Source: Meandrina meandrites
Lineage: Eukaryota > Cnidaria > Anthozoa > Scleractinia > Meandrinidae
Length of the DNA stretch: 64,000 nt
Reading direction: 5' to 3'
Assembly (NCBI GenBank): GCA_963693305.1
Contig: OY855910.1
Span: forward strand, 19,932,362 to 19,996,361
The position numbers and the translations under genes are program-made. A model generated the notes under the pieces. The model searched no databases. It had not been told where the DNA came from and saw only the letters and a program-made list of their open reading frames with translations. Positions 36,556 through 43,797 of this stretch are shown here, piece after piece. Positions within the stretch are counted from its first letter, which is position 1; each line of letters starts with the position of its first letter.

Positions 36556-37551
36556 TTAAATATGTTGTAAATCTTTCATAGGTATCCAGCTGTTAAATTC
36601 ATCACTATATCCCTTCCATTTGACTAAAGCTTGTTTCTTCTTATAATCCCTCCGAATGACTTTATCAATTCTGAATACATCCTGTTTTGCTTTTAACAGT
36701 TCAGGTTCATAAAAGCTACCTTTTATTTCTTCATCATTCAAATCCTTTAATTTATAAGTGATTGGGTTTGTATGATGTATTTCATCAATTGTAAACATTT
36801 CCTCAGACCAGTTTTCAGTATAACCTTTGTCGAAAGTCTTTCTTTTATACTTAGATATTCTGACTCTATCACCAACTTTGAATTTTGGTTTAGCTGATAA
36901 TGGCTCCATATCACCGTATAGGTTAAAGTAAACAATCCCTTGATTCTTCTTTAAACTAGCCTCTACTGGTGACATCTTTATGCTTGAATGTTTGGTATTA
37001 TTATACTGTTTTAACAGTTTGGGTAGCATATCTAAATACTGTGTGTTACCTTGAACAGTGAACTGTTTGTACATTTTATTTTTCAAAGTTTTATTAAATC
37101 TCTCAATAACAACAGCTTTACCTTCATTAAAAGTGGAATACATCTTAATATCATTTTGTTTTAGCCATTCCTTGAATGTTTTGTTATAAAATTCAGATCC
37201 CTTATCGACCCAGAGATATTTAGGTTTACGCTTGTCATTAATGACAATATTGTTGAAAGCGTTAGTTATTGATGTACCTTTCTTATCTTTCAATTGTATA
37301 GCCCAAGCGAATTTACTGAATACGTCAATTATAGTCAATAGATATTTATAACCTTTATTCCATTTTGAAAGTTTATCCATAAAAACTAAATCAGCAGACC
37401 ATATCTCGTCAATTCCATTTGATATTACTCTTCTAGTTTTAAATTTTCGTCTGATTGGTTTATGTAACTCATCGGCTAATTGTTGAGACCAATCATTTTT
37501 ACTCAACGCCGTTTTCCGTTTTTTGGCTTTTTTTTTTAACACCGAGACCAA
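36556..37551 (-). CDS. Polinton integrase (rve, retroviral-type) with C-terminal chromodomain
   Basis: An RNase-H-fold DDE integrase expected to join the element's termini to host DNA. The catalytic triad is visible: Asp in IWSADLVFMD (about residue 54), Asp in LWVDKGSEF (about 120) and Glu in VIERFNKTLK (about 155). A basic SH3-like region follows (KVGDRVRISKYKRKTF), and the last ~40 residues (RIDKVIRRDY, VKWKGYSDEFNSWIP) form a chromodomain that may direct insertion to methylated histone marks. Oddity: the frame opens at a TTG after a stop (37567-37569) and has no ATG before the first catalytic Asp. It overlaps the end of the upstream PLA2 frame through an A10 run (37528-37537). A one-base slip there would join the frames; otherwise a non-AUG start or damage must be assumed. 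Confidence 0.93.
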   Translation of the reverse strand: MVSVLKKKAKKRKTALSKNDWSQQLADELHKPIRRKFKTRRVISNGIDEIWSADLVFMDKLSKWNKGYKYLLTIIDVFSKFAWAIQLKDKKGTSITNAFNNIVINDKRKPKYLWVDKGSEFYNKTFKEWLKQNDIKMYSTFNEGKAVVIERFNKTLKNKMYKQFTVQGNTQYLDMLPKLLKQYNNTKHSSIKMSPVEASLKKNQGIVYFNLYGDMEPLSAKPKFKVGDRVRISKYKRKTFDKGYTENWSEEMFTIDEIHHTNPITYKLKDLNDEEIKGSFYEPELLKAKQDVFRIDKVIRRDYKKKQALVKWKGYSDEFNSWIPMKDLQHI

Positions 37552-38023
37552 ATTTCTTTTTACCAGCTATTAAACCTTGTACAGCTGTCGTACCCCATGG
37601 TCGATTTTTATACGGGATTTTTGATATTCTCTTAAGCATAAGTTCATCTGCCTTATGTTTATCAGCTAGTGATTTTGAATTACTGTAATCAATATCATGC
37701 AGTTGGCATATACTGTCAAGAGCGTTTATTGGATCTTTATATTTAGGATCGTTAGAAGCTAATCTATCTGCTAATTTAGTGCCAGGTCCGCAATAATTAT
37801 ACTTTTTTCCTGTAGGGGTTCTCATATGTAATTCTCCGAGTTTTGATAAGTGTTTTTGGATATCAATGCCTTTACCAGCTTGATTTTTAATGAATTTGCT
37901 CTTGTTTTTTCCACAAATGACACATTTTGATTTTTCCATAAGTCGACCATTCTTTGCTGTGACTTTTTTAGGATTTATTGAATCAGTATTTTTTTTGCAT
38001 GAAACACAATATGATCTACACAT
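37499..38023 (-). CDS. Zinc-ribbon plus parvovirus-like phospholipase A2 protein
   Basis: 174 aa with an ATG at 38023 behind a TATATAATC/TATATAG motif. The N-terminal ~45 residues hold a two-Cys-pair ribbon (YCVSCKK and KCVICGKNK, DUF5679-like). The middle contains the PLA2 signature: a calcium loop YCGPGT (about residue 77) and a catalytic HDIDY with His-Asp (about 108). In parvoviruses such a domain sits in the capsid and acts on endosomal membranes; the same role here is inference. The C-terminus is Gly/Lys-rich (AGKKKFGLGVKKK) and overlaps the integrase frame at an A10 run. PLA2 proteins are known in adintovirus/Polinton gene sets. Confidence 0.85.
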   Translation of the reverse strand: MCRSYCVSCKKNTDSINPKKVTAKNGRLMEKSKCVICGKNKSKFIKNQAGKGIDIQKHLSKLGELHMRTPTGKKYNYCGPGTKLADRLASNDPKYKDPINALDSICQLHDIDYSNSKSLADKHKADELMLKRISKIPYKNRPWGTTAVQGLIAGKKKFGLGVKKKSQKTENGVE

Positions 38024-38046
38024 CTATATACAAATAGATTATATAT

Positions 38047-38472
38047 TTAATCGCAATATTGGTTATGCCATTTACCGTTTTTGTATACAACTCGATTACA
38101 TGGGCTGGTTGTATCCTTGGGATGGGTCCAGAATTTTTTTGAAAATAATCCAGTCTTCTTATTGAAAGCGCCCTTGGCAATATCACCACTCCAGTACTTA
38201 TCAAAAAGCTTCTTATCACCTCCTGTAAGGCCCATTATAAAGGATGCAACGTCTTGAGACTGTTGAAACCCAGGAATCTTATCACCAATCTTTTTGTTGA
38301 TGGTTTGTCCGACTCCTCGTCCCTTTTTCTCACTTACAAAACGAGTTTTGGTTATTCCACAAGAAGCGCATTTCGATTTGAGCATTAAACGATTGTTTTT
38401 TGTTCTCACGTATTTTTCAGAACCAGGAACTGAATCAGTTTTTATTTTTTCACGCACGCAATACGATTTCAT
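38047..38472 (-). CDS. Zinc-ribbon protein paralogous to the PLA2 protein N-terminus, 141 aa
   Basis: The ATG at 38472 directly follows a TATTATATAT motif. The first ~47 residues align by eye with the neighbouring PLA2 protein (SYCV...TDSV..., RLMLKSKCASCGITKTRFV), but the first Cys pair is reduced to one Cys, so zinc binding may be impaired. The remainder is Gly/Lys-rich with GDKKLFDKYWSGDIAKGAFN and a C-terminal SPCNRVVY...QYC. I do not recognise the second half. Adjacent placement suggests a tandem duplication with divergent C-terminal modules, probably virion-associated. Confidence 0.7.
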   Translation of the reverse strand: MKSYCVREKIKTDSVPGSEKYVRTKNNRLMLKSKCASCGITKTRFVSEKKGRGVGQTINKKIGDKIPGFQQSQDVASFIMGLTGGDKKLFDKYWSGDIAKGAFNKKTGLFSKKFWTHPKDTTSPCNRVVYKNGKWHNQYCD

Positions 38473-38483
38473 ATATAATATGA

Positions 38484-38951
38484 TTACATATTTTTGAAAT
38501 AATTGCTTATAAAACGTTCATTGTACATTGTGTCAGTCATTGATAATGGCATTAATATATCGTGATACTCTTTACCATACACCAATGCTTGATGCAAGAA
38601 ATAAAGACAATAATAGCCACAAAGGACTGATTTGATATGTTGATTTTGCGTGCTATTATACAAAATTTGTTTTATTTCATATTTCTCAGCTCTCATTTTA
38701 AATTCATTGGGGTAAGGCATCCCGAAACTATCAAAATACCACAATGTTCTTTTATTATGACCAGGAACACAACAAGTCCAATGAGTGCCAACACTTTCAT
38801 ATTCATCTAAATTAATGATGCACGGGGTATGATCTTCATGCATATGTTCATCTCTACTGAAAATACCATTAATTTTTATTCCGAGATAATCACACCATCT
38901 TGATAAATCAATATTGCTCAGGGGTTTTTTGATGAATTTAGGCTTATTCAC
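38484..38951 (-). CDS. Adenain-like (C5/Ulp1-fold) maturation protease
   Basis: The order of catalytic residues fits adenain-type cysteine proteases: His in VGTHWTC (about residue 57), Asp in WYFDSFG (about 74), a Gln-containing segment (TQNQHIKS, about 101-108) and the nucleophile in VLCGYYC (Cys at about 111). Such proteases cut capsid precursors in adenoviruses and Polintons. Start oddity: after in-frame TAA codons the first start-like codon is GTG at 38951, and the first ATG is at about codon 37, inside the fold. The GTG abuts the end of the upstream basic-protein gene, whose last codons form A AAA AAG just before TGA. A -1 shift there would read straight into this frame, suggesting expression as a fusion. 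Confidence 0.9.
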   Translation of the reverse strand: MNKPKFIKKPLSNIDLSRWCDYLGIKINGIFSRDEHMHEDHTPCIINLDEYESVGTHWTCCVPGHNKRTLWYFDSFGMPYPNEFKMRAEKYEIKQILYNSTQNQHIKSVLCGYYCLYFLHQALVYGKEYHDILMPLSMTDTMYNERFISNYFKNM

Positions 38952-38957
38952 TTTTTT
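38948..38957 (-). promoter_or_regulatory. Candidate -1 frameshift site A_AAA_AAG before stop
   Basis: On the minus strand the zero-frame codons CTA AAA AAG TGA present the heptamer A AAA AAG (X XXY YYZ pattern). The downstream protease frame is exactly -1 and has no upstream ATG. The site is seen; its use is inferred. No stimulatory structure was modelled. Confidence 0.5.
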
Positions 38958-39436
38958 AGTTTTAAGATCTTTTTTTTTGGAAGTACTAATCCTCCAGTTT
39001 TCATGAATTTATTGTATTGATCCCATGTACCAATGAAAGGTGGACTCCTATAAGACAATGCATCTTTCTTACTCATGATTCTTCCACCTTCTTTTTTTGT
39101 TTTTGTGGGTCGATTCGTATTCGTTGATCTTCTCGATCTTTGTCTTTGAACACTGACTCCTATTGATGGAAATTGACCCAGCTGGGGTGCTCCATGACCT
39201 AGCTTTAATACCTTTCTAATTTGGGTCTTAGAGATATGAATATCGACTCCTAGGCCTGCTTTTTTAGCCTTATTTATTTTGTTGATTTGTCGTTGAGTAA
39301 GCATTAAACTATCATTGCCTGTTAGATTTGTATTACCCAAGCGAATTGTGATTTCACTTTTATCTTTATAAGCTTTTAAAAGCTTACTTCTCTGTCCTTG
39401 AGATAAGTTTACTTTATGAGTATGATAAGTCGTCAT
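38948..39436 (-). CDS. Basic Polinton core-like protein, 162 aa
   Basis: The ATG at 39436 follows ATATAATATACATAA. The protein is strongly basic: an N-terminal domain (VNLSQGQRSKLLKAYKDKSE, ITIRLGNTNLTG), a LTQRQINKINKAKKAGLGVD segment, then Arg/Ser/Lys-rich linkers and a Lys-rich end (LVLPKKKILKLKK). From memory, comparable proteins occur beside the protease and capsid genes in many Polintons; a DNA-condensing virion core role (adenovirus core-like) is inference. It ends in a slippery A AAA AAG immediately before its TGA (38957-38948), with the protease frame at -1. Confidence 0.75.
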   Translation of the reverse strand: MTTYHTHKVNLSQGQRSKLLKAYKDKSEITIRLGNTNLTGNDSLMLTQRQINKINKAKKAGLGVDIHISKTQIRKVLKLGHGAPQLGQFPSIGVSVQRQRSRRSTNTNRPTKTKKEGGRIMSKKDALSYRSPPFIGTWDQYNKFMKTGGLVLPKKKILKLKK

Positions 39437-39530
39437 TTATGTATATTATATGTTATATAAAATTTTTGTTACATAACATATTTATTATATGTCAGAAACT
39501 CACTGTAATTTTTTCAAAGAATGATCACGT

Positions 39531-40784
39531 TTAAACAATGACAAGCTCATTCCCGACCTGATCAATAATGACTTCTTCATCATAAAATACAACGGCATGG
39601 ACACTGAAAGGGCTGTTAACCGCACTGTTTGCGCTGAGTTTATAGCGAAATATTAATTGTTTAGGATCCCTAGTTATCCTTTCAGGTTGAAATGATAAAT
39701 CGAAGAAAATAAGACCATATAGACTGTTGTAATTTGACATGTTGAGTTGTGTCCCAGTGTTATAATCATTTTTGCGCATCCCATATGCCATAAGGTCGTT
39801 AAAAATTCTGACTTTAGAATCACTGTCGTATTCAGTTTCTGGATAATACAAACCATTTCCGTATTCTAGTCTACATGTCGATAAGTAACTTAAATTGTTA
39901 TCAACATTAATTTTATAAGTATCGAATAAATACGGATTTTGGGTTGCGAGATTGGTTCTATTTCTTTGAAAATAAATAAATATTGCCTTTACATTATCAA
40001 TACTACTGCTTATCTGGAAAAAACCGCTACTTCGTGTAGATGGGGACACCTCATAAAGCTCTCTGCGATATTTCCATGTATTCTTTGTCAAAAATGAACT
40101 GACAAACTTATCGTTTAAGCTGTCTTTTGGGATTAATTTTGGAACCCACAAAAGAAATCGGTTAACAACAACACGATGCACATCTCCTGCGGCCTGATAA
40201 ATCAATTCGCTATCATTCTGGAGATGAATATTGAACTGTAGTTGCATAGGAACAAGCATTCGAGACTCTAGTTCTTCAAAAAACGAGTACCGATTTAGTG
40301 GTATTAAAACATTAACATCATTTAATCCTGTGGTCAATAATCGTCTGGCCTCAAAGCCTGTGTTGGTATTTGCTGTGGTAGCATCTGTATCGAGATACCA
40401 AAGGCTATTTTTAGCCACAGATCGACTGTAATCATCACTATATTCGAGTAGGTTCTTAACAAAAGTGACTTTATGCAGGTTATCGGTATCGTACACGATC
40501 TTTCCAGCGCTCTTAATCATCATGTGTTTTATAAGCGAATGAGATCCATTGATTACAGTAATACGATCTGCTCCCGTAGTAGCTCCATCTGCTTTTTTTT
40601 GAACTTGAAATTGTACCTCAAAAAATGCATTATACCAATCGAAAAATGTTGACCGATCGTTTACCGTAAATTTATAACCGTTTTTTGATTGATTTTGGTT
40701 ATTACCAGGAAGCCTAATCACATCATCGAGTTGAAATCGAACCAATTCGGTCCTTTGTAAAAGCTCACTTGATCTAAAAGACAT
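39531..40784 (-). CDS. Major capsid protein (double jelly-roll type)
   Basis: 417 aa with an ATG at 40784 just after AATAATATA. The order of features matches Polinton/adintovirus hexon-like proteins as I know them: an N-terminal QLDDVIRLP segment, RSTFFDWYNAFFEVQFQV (about residues 46-63), then beta-rich sequence through HSLIKHMMIKSAGKIVYDTD and RYSFFEELESRMLVPMQLQF, and a C-terminal FRYKLSANSAVNSPFSVHAV strand region. It forms the icosahedral shell as trimers. It lies between the basic protein and the pVI-like gene in the usual late block. No frameshift is seen. The double jelly-roll fold is inferred from the family, not modelled. Confidence 0.9.
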   Translation of the reverse strand: MSFRSSELLQRTELVRFQLDDVIRLPGNNQNQSKNGYKFTVNDRSTFFDWYNAFFEVQFQVQKKADGATTGADRITVINGSHSLIKHMMIKSAGKIVYDTDNLHKVTFVKNLLEYSDDYSRSVAKNSLWYLDTDATTANTNTGFEARRLLTTGLNDVNVLIPLNRYSFFEELESRMLVPMQLQFNIHLQNDSELIYQAAGDVHRVVVNRFLLWVPKLIPKDSLNDKFVSSFLTKNTWKYRRELYEVSPSTRSSGFFQISSSIDNVKAIFIYFQRNRTNLATQNPYLFDTYKINVDNNLSYLSTCRLEYGNGLYYPETEYDSDSKVRIFNDLMAYGMRKNDYNTGTQLNMSNYNSLYGLIFFDLSFQPERITRDPKQLIFRYKLSANSAVNSPFSVHAVVFYDEEVIIDQVGNELVIV

Positions 40785-40808
40785 TATATTATTAGTTTAG
40801 ATAAAAAA

Positions 40809-41192
40809 TCATCGTCTCAATCCATCACCAGAAATAAGGCGATTGATAATCATGTCAGTACTCTCTTGTCGTTTTTTTTCACTAGGTTTAGTTGTTTTTT
40901 GCTTATTGTTTTTAATTGGTTCTATAGCCTTTGGTCTCATATTCTGAAGCCTTTTCATGATAAGGTCTCCTGACTTTTCGGATATCTTTTTTCCAACCTG
41001 TTCACCAACATGTGAAATACCTGATTTTAATGCCTTCTTACCAAAGGGTTTGACAACCTTTTTAACAACAGTTGACATAGCACTCTTAATCGGTTTAAAA
41101 ATATTATCAACGATGATCCCAGACCCTTTGTGTTGATATATGAATTTATTAAGTTTTGGATGGTAAAATCTTTTGAATTCATATGGTTTCAT
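40809..41192 (-). CDS. Small basic, amphipathic (pVI-like) capsid-associated protein, 127 aa
   Basis: The ATG at 41192 follows ATAGTATATA. After a basic N-terminus (YEFKRFYHPKLNKFIYQH) comes a Gly-Ser-Gly site (KGSGIIV), then a long amphipathic Lys/Val/Gly helix (IFKPIKSAMSTVVKKVVKPF, then GKKALKSGISHVGEQVGKKI) and a basic tail with NRLISGDGLRR. Its size, position between the capsid and penton genes, and the amphipathic helix after a small-residue motif recall adenoviral pVI. A membrane-active role and protease cleavage at the Gly-rich site are inference. Confidence 0.65.
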   Translation of the reverse strand: MKPYEFKRFYHPKLNKFIYQHKGSGIIVDNIFKPIKSAMSTVVKKVVKPFGKKALKSGISHVGEQVGKKISEKSGDLIMKRLQNMRPKAIEPIKNNKQKTTKPSEKKRQESTDMIINRLISGDGLRR

Positions 41193-41211
41193 TATATACT
41201 ATTAAGTTATA

Positions 41212-41970
41212 TTATTCTATCCTTTTCAAAATGAGAGAAAAGCTTGTATCTGCTCCATTTAGATTGATTAACCGTCGTTTACCATCTGTTATGTATATTC
41301 GAATACTGCTTATCTGTTGCTTATTTGCAGGGTTATATGTTACACGCCTTGGTTCAAGGGTAAACGAGTAACTAGGCTTCAAAACGCTGGTTGAAAAAGT
41401 ATATATTATGTCTGATTCATCGCCATCAACCAACGAGCTATTGACGAGATCACAATGAACGTTTAATATATCTGTATCTTGACTTAGATTTGGCACTCTG
41501 TCGCCAATATTAACAACATCCTTCAATACTTTTTTATTAAAACCAATTAGGTCATTGAAATCACTTTTTGTCAAATCAAGTTGATAATAAGTTGCTAGTG
41601 TGACAGTGACCCTGAATGTTGTTGTATCAAATTCAATAGTAATCGGATATGTAGGGTCATCATTGTCACCCGTTTTGGTAATGTCTTTGATATGTTCATC
41701 AAAATCCGTATAATTCCATACACCTGATGGGAAAGTAATGTTATTAAATGTTGAACCATTATCAGAACTGTATTTAATAAGCTGATTTCCATAATCAGAA
41801 TTCACATTAAACCAAGTAAACGACATATTAATTATACGGTTGAGTCCAATTAAATACTCGTAATTACTATCTAGTGTAATCGGTTTGTTAAACCTAGTTA
41901 AAAAATTCTCAGGCTTGTTGCTCTCTTTATTTTTAACACTATATGATGATAATACTATCTCGCGTTCCAT
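41212..41970 (-). CDS. Minor capsid (penton-like, single jelly-roll) protein
   Basis: 252 aa with an ATG at 41970 immediately after GGTATTATAT. It starts MEREIVLSSYSVKNKES and continues with alternating beta strands: RFNKPITLDSNYEYLIGLNR, a NITFPSGVWNYTDFDEHIKD loop region and a C-terminal SSIRIYITDGKRRLINLNG. Size and position next to the major capsid gene match Polinton penton proteins, which form the vertices. No frameshift is seen. Confidence 0.85.
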   Translation of the reverse strand: MEREIVLSSYSVKNKESNKPENFLTRFNKPITLDSNYEYLIGLNRIINMSFTWFNVNSDYGNQLIKYSSDNGSTFNNITFPSGVWNYTDFDEHIKDITKTGDNDDPTYPITIEFDTTTFRVTVTLATYYQLDLTKSDFNDLIGFNKKVLKDVVNIGDRVPNLSQDTDILNVHCDLVNSSLVDGDESDIIYTFSTSVLKPSYSFTLEPRRVTYNPANKQQISSIRIYITDGKRRLINLNGADTSFSLILKRIE

Positions 41971-41990
41971 ATATAATACCGTTACATAAA

Positions 41991-43004
41991 TTAGACTTTA
42001 AAGTACTGATTATACAATTTATTATATTGCGATCTATTGATTGTCGCCATTCTCAATAATGTGTCCAATATGTTAACACCTGTATTTCTCATCTGAATCG
42101 ATGTATTACCAGCATTTAACGAGCCAATAATCAATTCCAATTTATTGAGGAGCTTCTTTGGATCATTAAAAAATATGAAATTACCTCCGTGCTGTTTTTT
42201 TCTTCGGGCTTTGATCCCGAAACCTTTCATTGTTTTAACCTTATTTTCATAATGTTTAATATATTCATTTAACACCACTCTTGCGTCATCAATACGTTTA
42301 TTTCTATATTGCCTCTCAGCATCAGATATATAACCACTTTGATAATCCTTTGTGACACTAGACTTATAACCTTTTAGCTGATGTCTCTTCAATGAAGCAC
42401 TTTTCAAAATCTTTTTAAGATAACTTTGAGATTTTTTAGGGGTCATTTCAGATTGACTTAGGACCATATTAACACTATCATAGTTAGGTAAACCTATATC
42501 ATCTAACTGTTCTTTTGTAATATCATCATCATCAATTGCATAATCTGGTACTTCATCGTCATCATATTCAGGTGGAAGCTCCTGATCCTGTGGAAAATAT
42601 TGGGGATTAACATATATCTTTTTTTTACCGTCCAAAAGATCTTTCATAGATTCATCATATGTCGGAGGTTTTAATGCAATCTGTTTCTCCGATTCTGGTA
42701 AGACTGGTTGTTCATCAAATATATCACCCAAATTCATGTCTTCAACATCATCTTCAACACGAATACCGTAATCTGGAACTTCACCCTTTTTAACCAGTTG
42801 CTTTCTCCTTGGAAGCATCCTATTAAGATTGCTATCAATCACATCATCTAATTTAGTGGTAACGGGTTTGAATAACCGTCCAAATTTCTCTTGGTCAGTC
42901 TGTTGCCCTATTTTATGCTTTGTGATAACATCCCGAGTATAATTAATCTTATCACCTATTTTAGATTTGCTTTTAGCAAGTTGTTGCCATTTAAGTAAGC
43001 TCAT
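41991..43004 (-). CDS. Polinton structural-type protein with PPxY motifs, 337 aa
   Basis: The ATG at 43004 follows AATAATATAACAATA. The N-terminus is basic (WQQLAKSKSKIGDKI), followed by a long acidic, Pro-rich, probably disordered middle (residues ~75-185) with two PPxY motifs (KPPTYDES and LPPEYDDD) and two VPDYxI repeats. A helical basic region (LKKILKSASLKRHQLKGYK) and a C-terminal IIGSLNAGNTSIQMRNTGVN domain follow. From memory, similar proteins accompany Polinton capsid genes, but no biochemical role is established. PPxY motifs usually bind WW domains of Nedd4-type ubiquitin ligases. Confidence 0.75.
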   Translation of the reverse strand: MSLLKWQQLAKSKSKIGDKINYTRDVITKHKIGQQTDQEKFGRLFKPVTTKLDDVIDSNLNRMLPRRKQLVKKGEVPDYGIRVEDDVEDMNLGDIFDEQPVLPESEKQIALKPPTYDESMKDLLDGKKKIYVNPQYFPQDQELPPEYDDDEVPDYAIDDDDITKEQLDDIGLPNYDSVNMVLSQSEMTPKKSQSYLKKILKSASLKRHQLKGYKSSVTKDYQSGYISDAERQYRNKRIDDARVVLNEYIKHYENKVKTMKGFGIKARRKKQHGGNFIFFNDPKKLLNKLELIIGSLNAGNTSIQMRNTGVNILDTLLRMATINRSQYNKLYNQYFKV

Positions 43005-43140
43005 TATTGTTATATTATTACGTTATATAAAAAATGAAAATCGTATATAAAAAATAACATTTAACACGGTGTACAACAAGCTGTTCAACATGGTGTACAA
43101 CACGGTGTTGAAGTACAAAATTATCCATCGTATATGTATA
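43005..43140. promoter_or_regulatory. Divergent promoter region between PPxY protein and ATPase
   Basis: 136 bp separate the divergent starts. It contains ATTATATA-type motifs for each gene, two copies of GGTGTACAACA (43068 and 43092) and a CAACACGGTGTTG palindrome at about 43099-43111. An in-frame ATG at 43090 could extend the ATPase N-terminus, but 43141 carries the element's usual TATAATG context. Confidence 0.45.
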
Positions 43141-43782
43141 ATGAAAATATTGAATTACGATATCGAAGACGATGAGCAATCAAAATTCAAGCAGTTACAT
43201 GATTTTATGCCTAATAAATGCTATCGCTTATTATTGACAGGTCCAAGCGGATCTGGAAAAACCAATCTCTTGCTAGACATGATATATAGATTATTGTATT
43301 TCGACAAGATCTATCTCTATACTAAAAATCCACAACAGTCAAAAATTGAGCACTTGATAAAAACCTTTACACCTATCAATGAAGAAGTTCGTTATGATAT
43401 TATTGAGATCAGTAATGATGAAATTATACCACTCGATGAAATCTCAGATCAAGGACAAAAAATAGCTATCTTTGACGATTATCTCAATACGGGATCAAAA
43501 AATGATAGCGAAATACGCAACTATTTTACGAATTCAAGAAATAAAAATTGTTCTTGTATATATATAAGCCAATCATTTTACAATACAGATAAAACTATCC
43601 GTCTAAATAGCACTCATCATTGTATTTTTGAATTTCCGTCTAATAATGAACAATCTATGATTTGCAGAGAGCTTGGAATCAATAAAAAGGACTATCTAAA
43701 AGCAACTAAAGAGCCATTTAGCTTTATATATATCGATAAGCCACGAAAATTCTTAACAAAAAATTTCAATGAAAAAATATAA
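43141..43782 (+). CDS. Genome-packaging ATPase (FtsK/HerA, A32-like)
   Basis: 213 aa from the ATG at 43141. Walker A is LLLTGPSGSGKTNLL (residues ~30-44) and Walker B is KIAIFDDYL (about 113), followed by FTNSRNKNCSCIYISQSFY, which includes a sensor-type Gln, and the C-terminal RELGINKKDYLKATKEPFSF. It is a short form typical of Polinton/adintovirus packaging motors that drive DNA into the capsid. The frame is open upstream to 43069 (ATG at 43090), but 43141 has the TATAATG motif used across the element. It starts the plus-strand unit and is followed 15 bp later by the fiber-like gene. Confidence 0.9.
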   Translation: MKILNYDIEDDEQSKFKQLHDFMPNKCYRLLLTGPSGSGKTNLLLDMIYRLLYFDKIYLYTKNPQQSKIEHLIKTFTPINEEVRYDIIEISNDEIIPLDEISDQGQKIAIFDDYLNTGSKNDSEIRNYFTNSRNKNCSCIYISQSFYNTDKTIRLNSTHHCIFEFPSNNEQSMICRELGINKKDYLKATKEPFSFIYIDKPRKFLTKNFNEKI

Positions 43783-43797
43783 CCAATTATATATATA

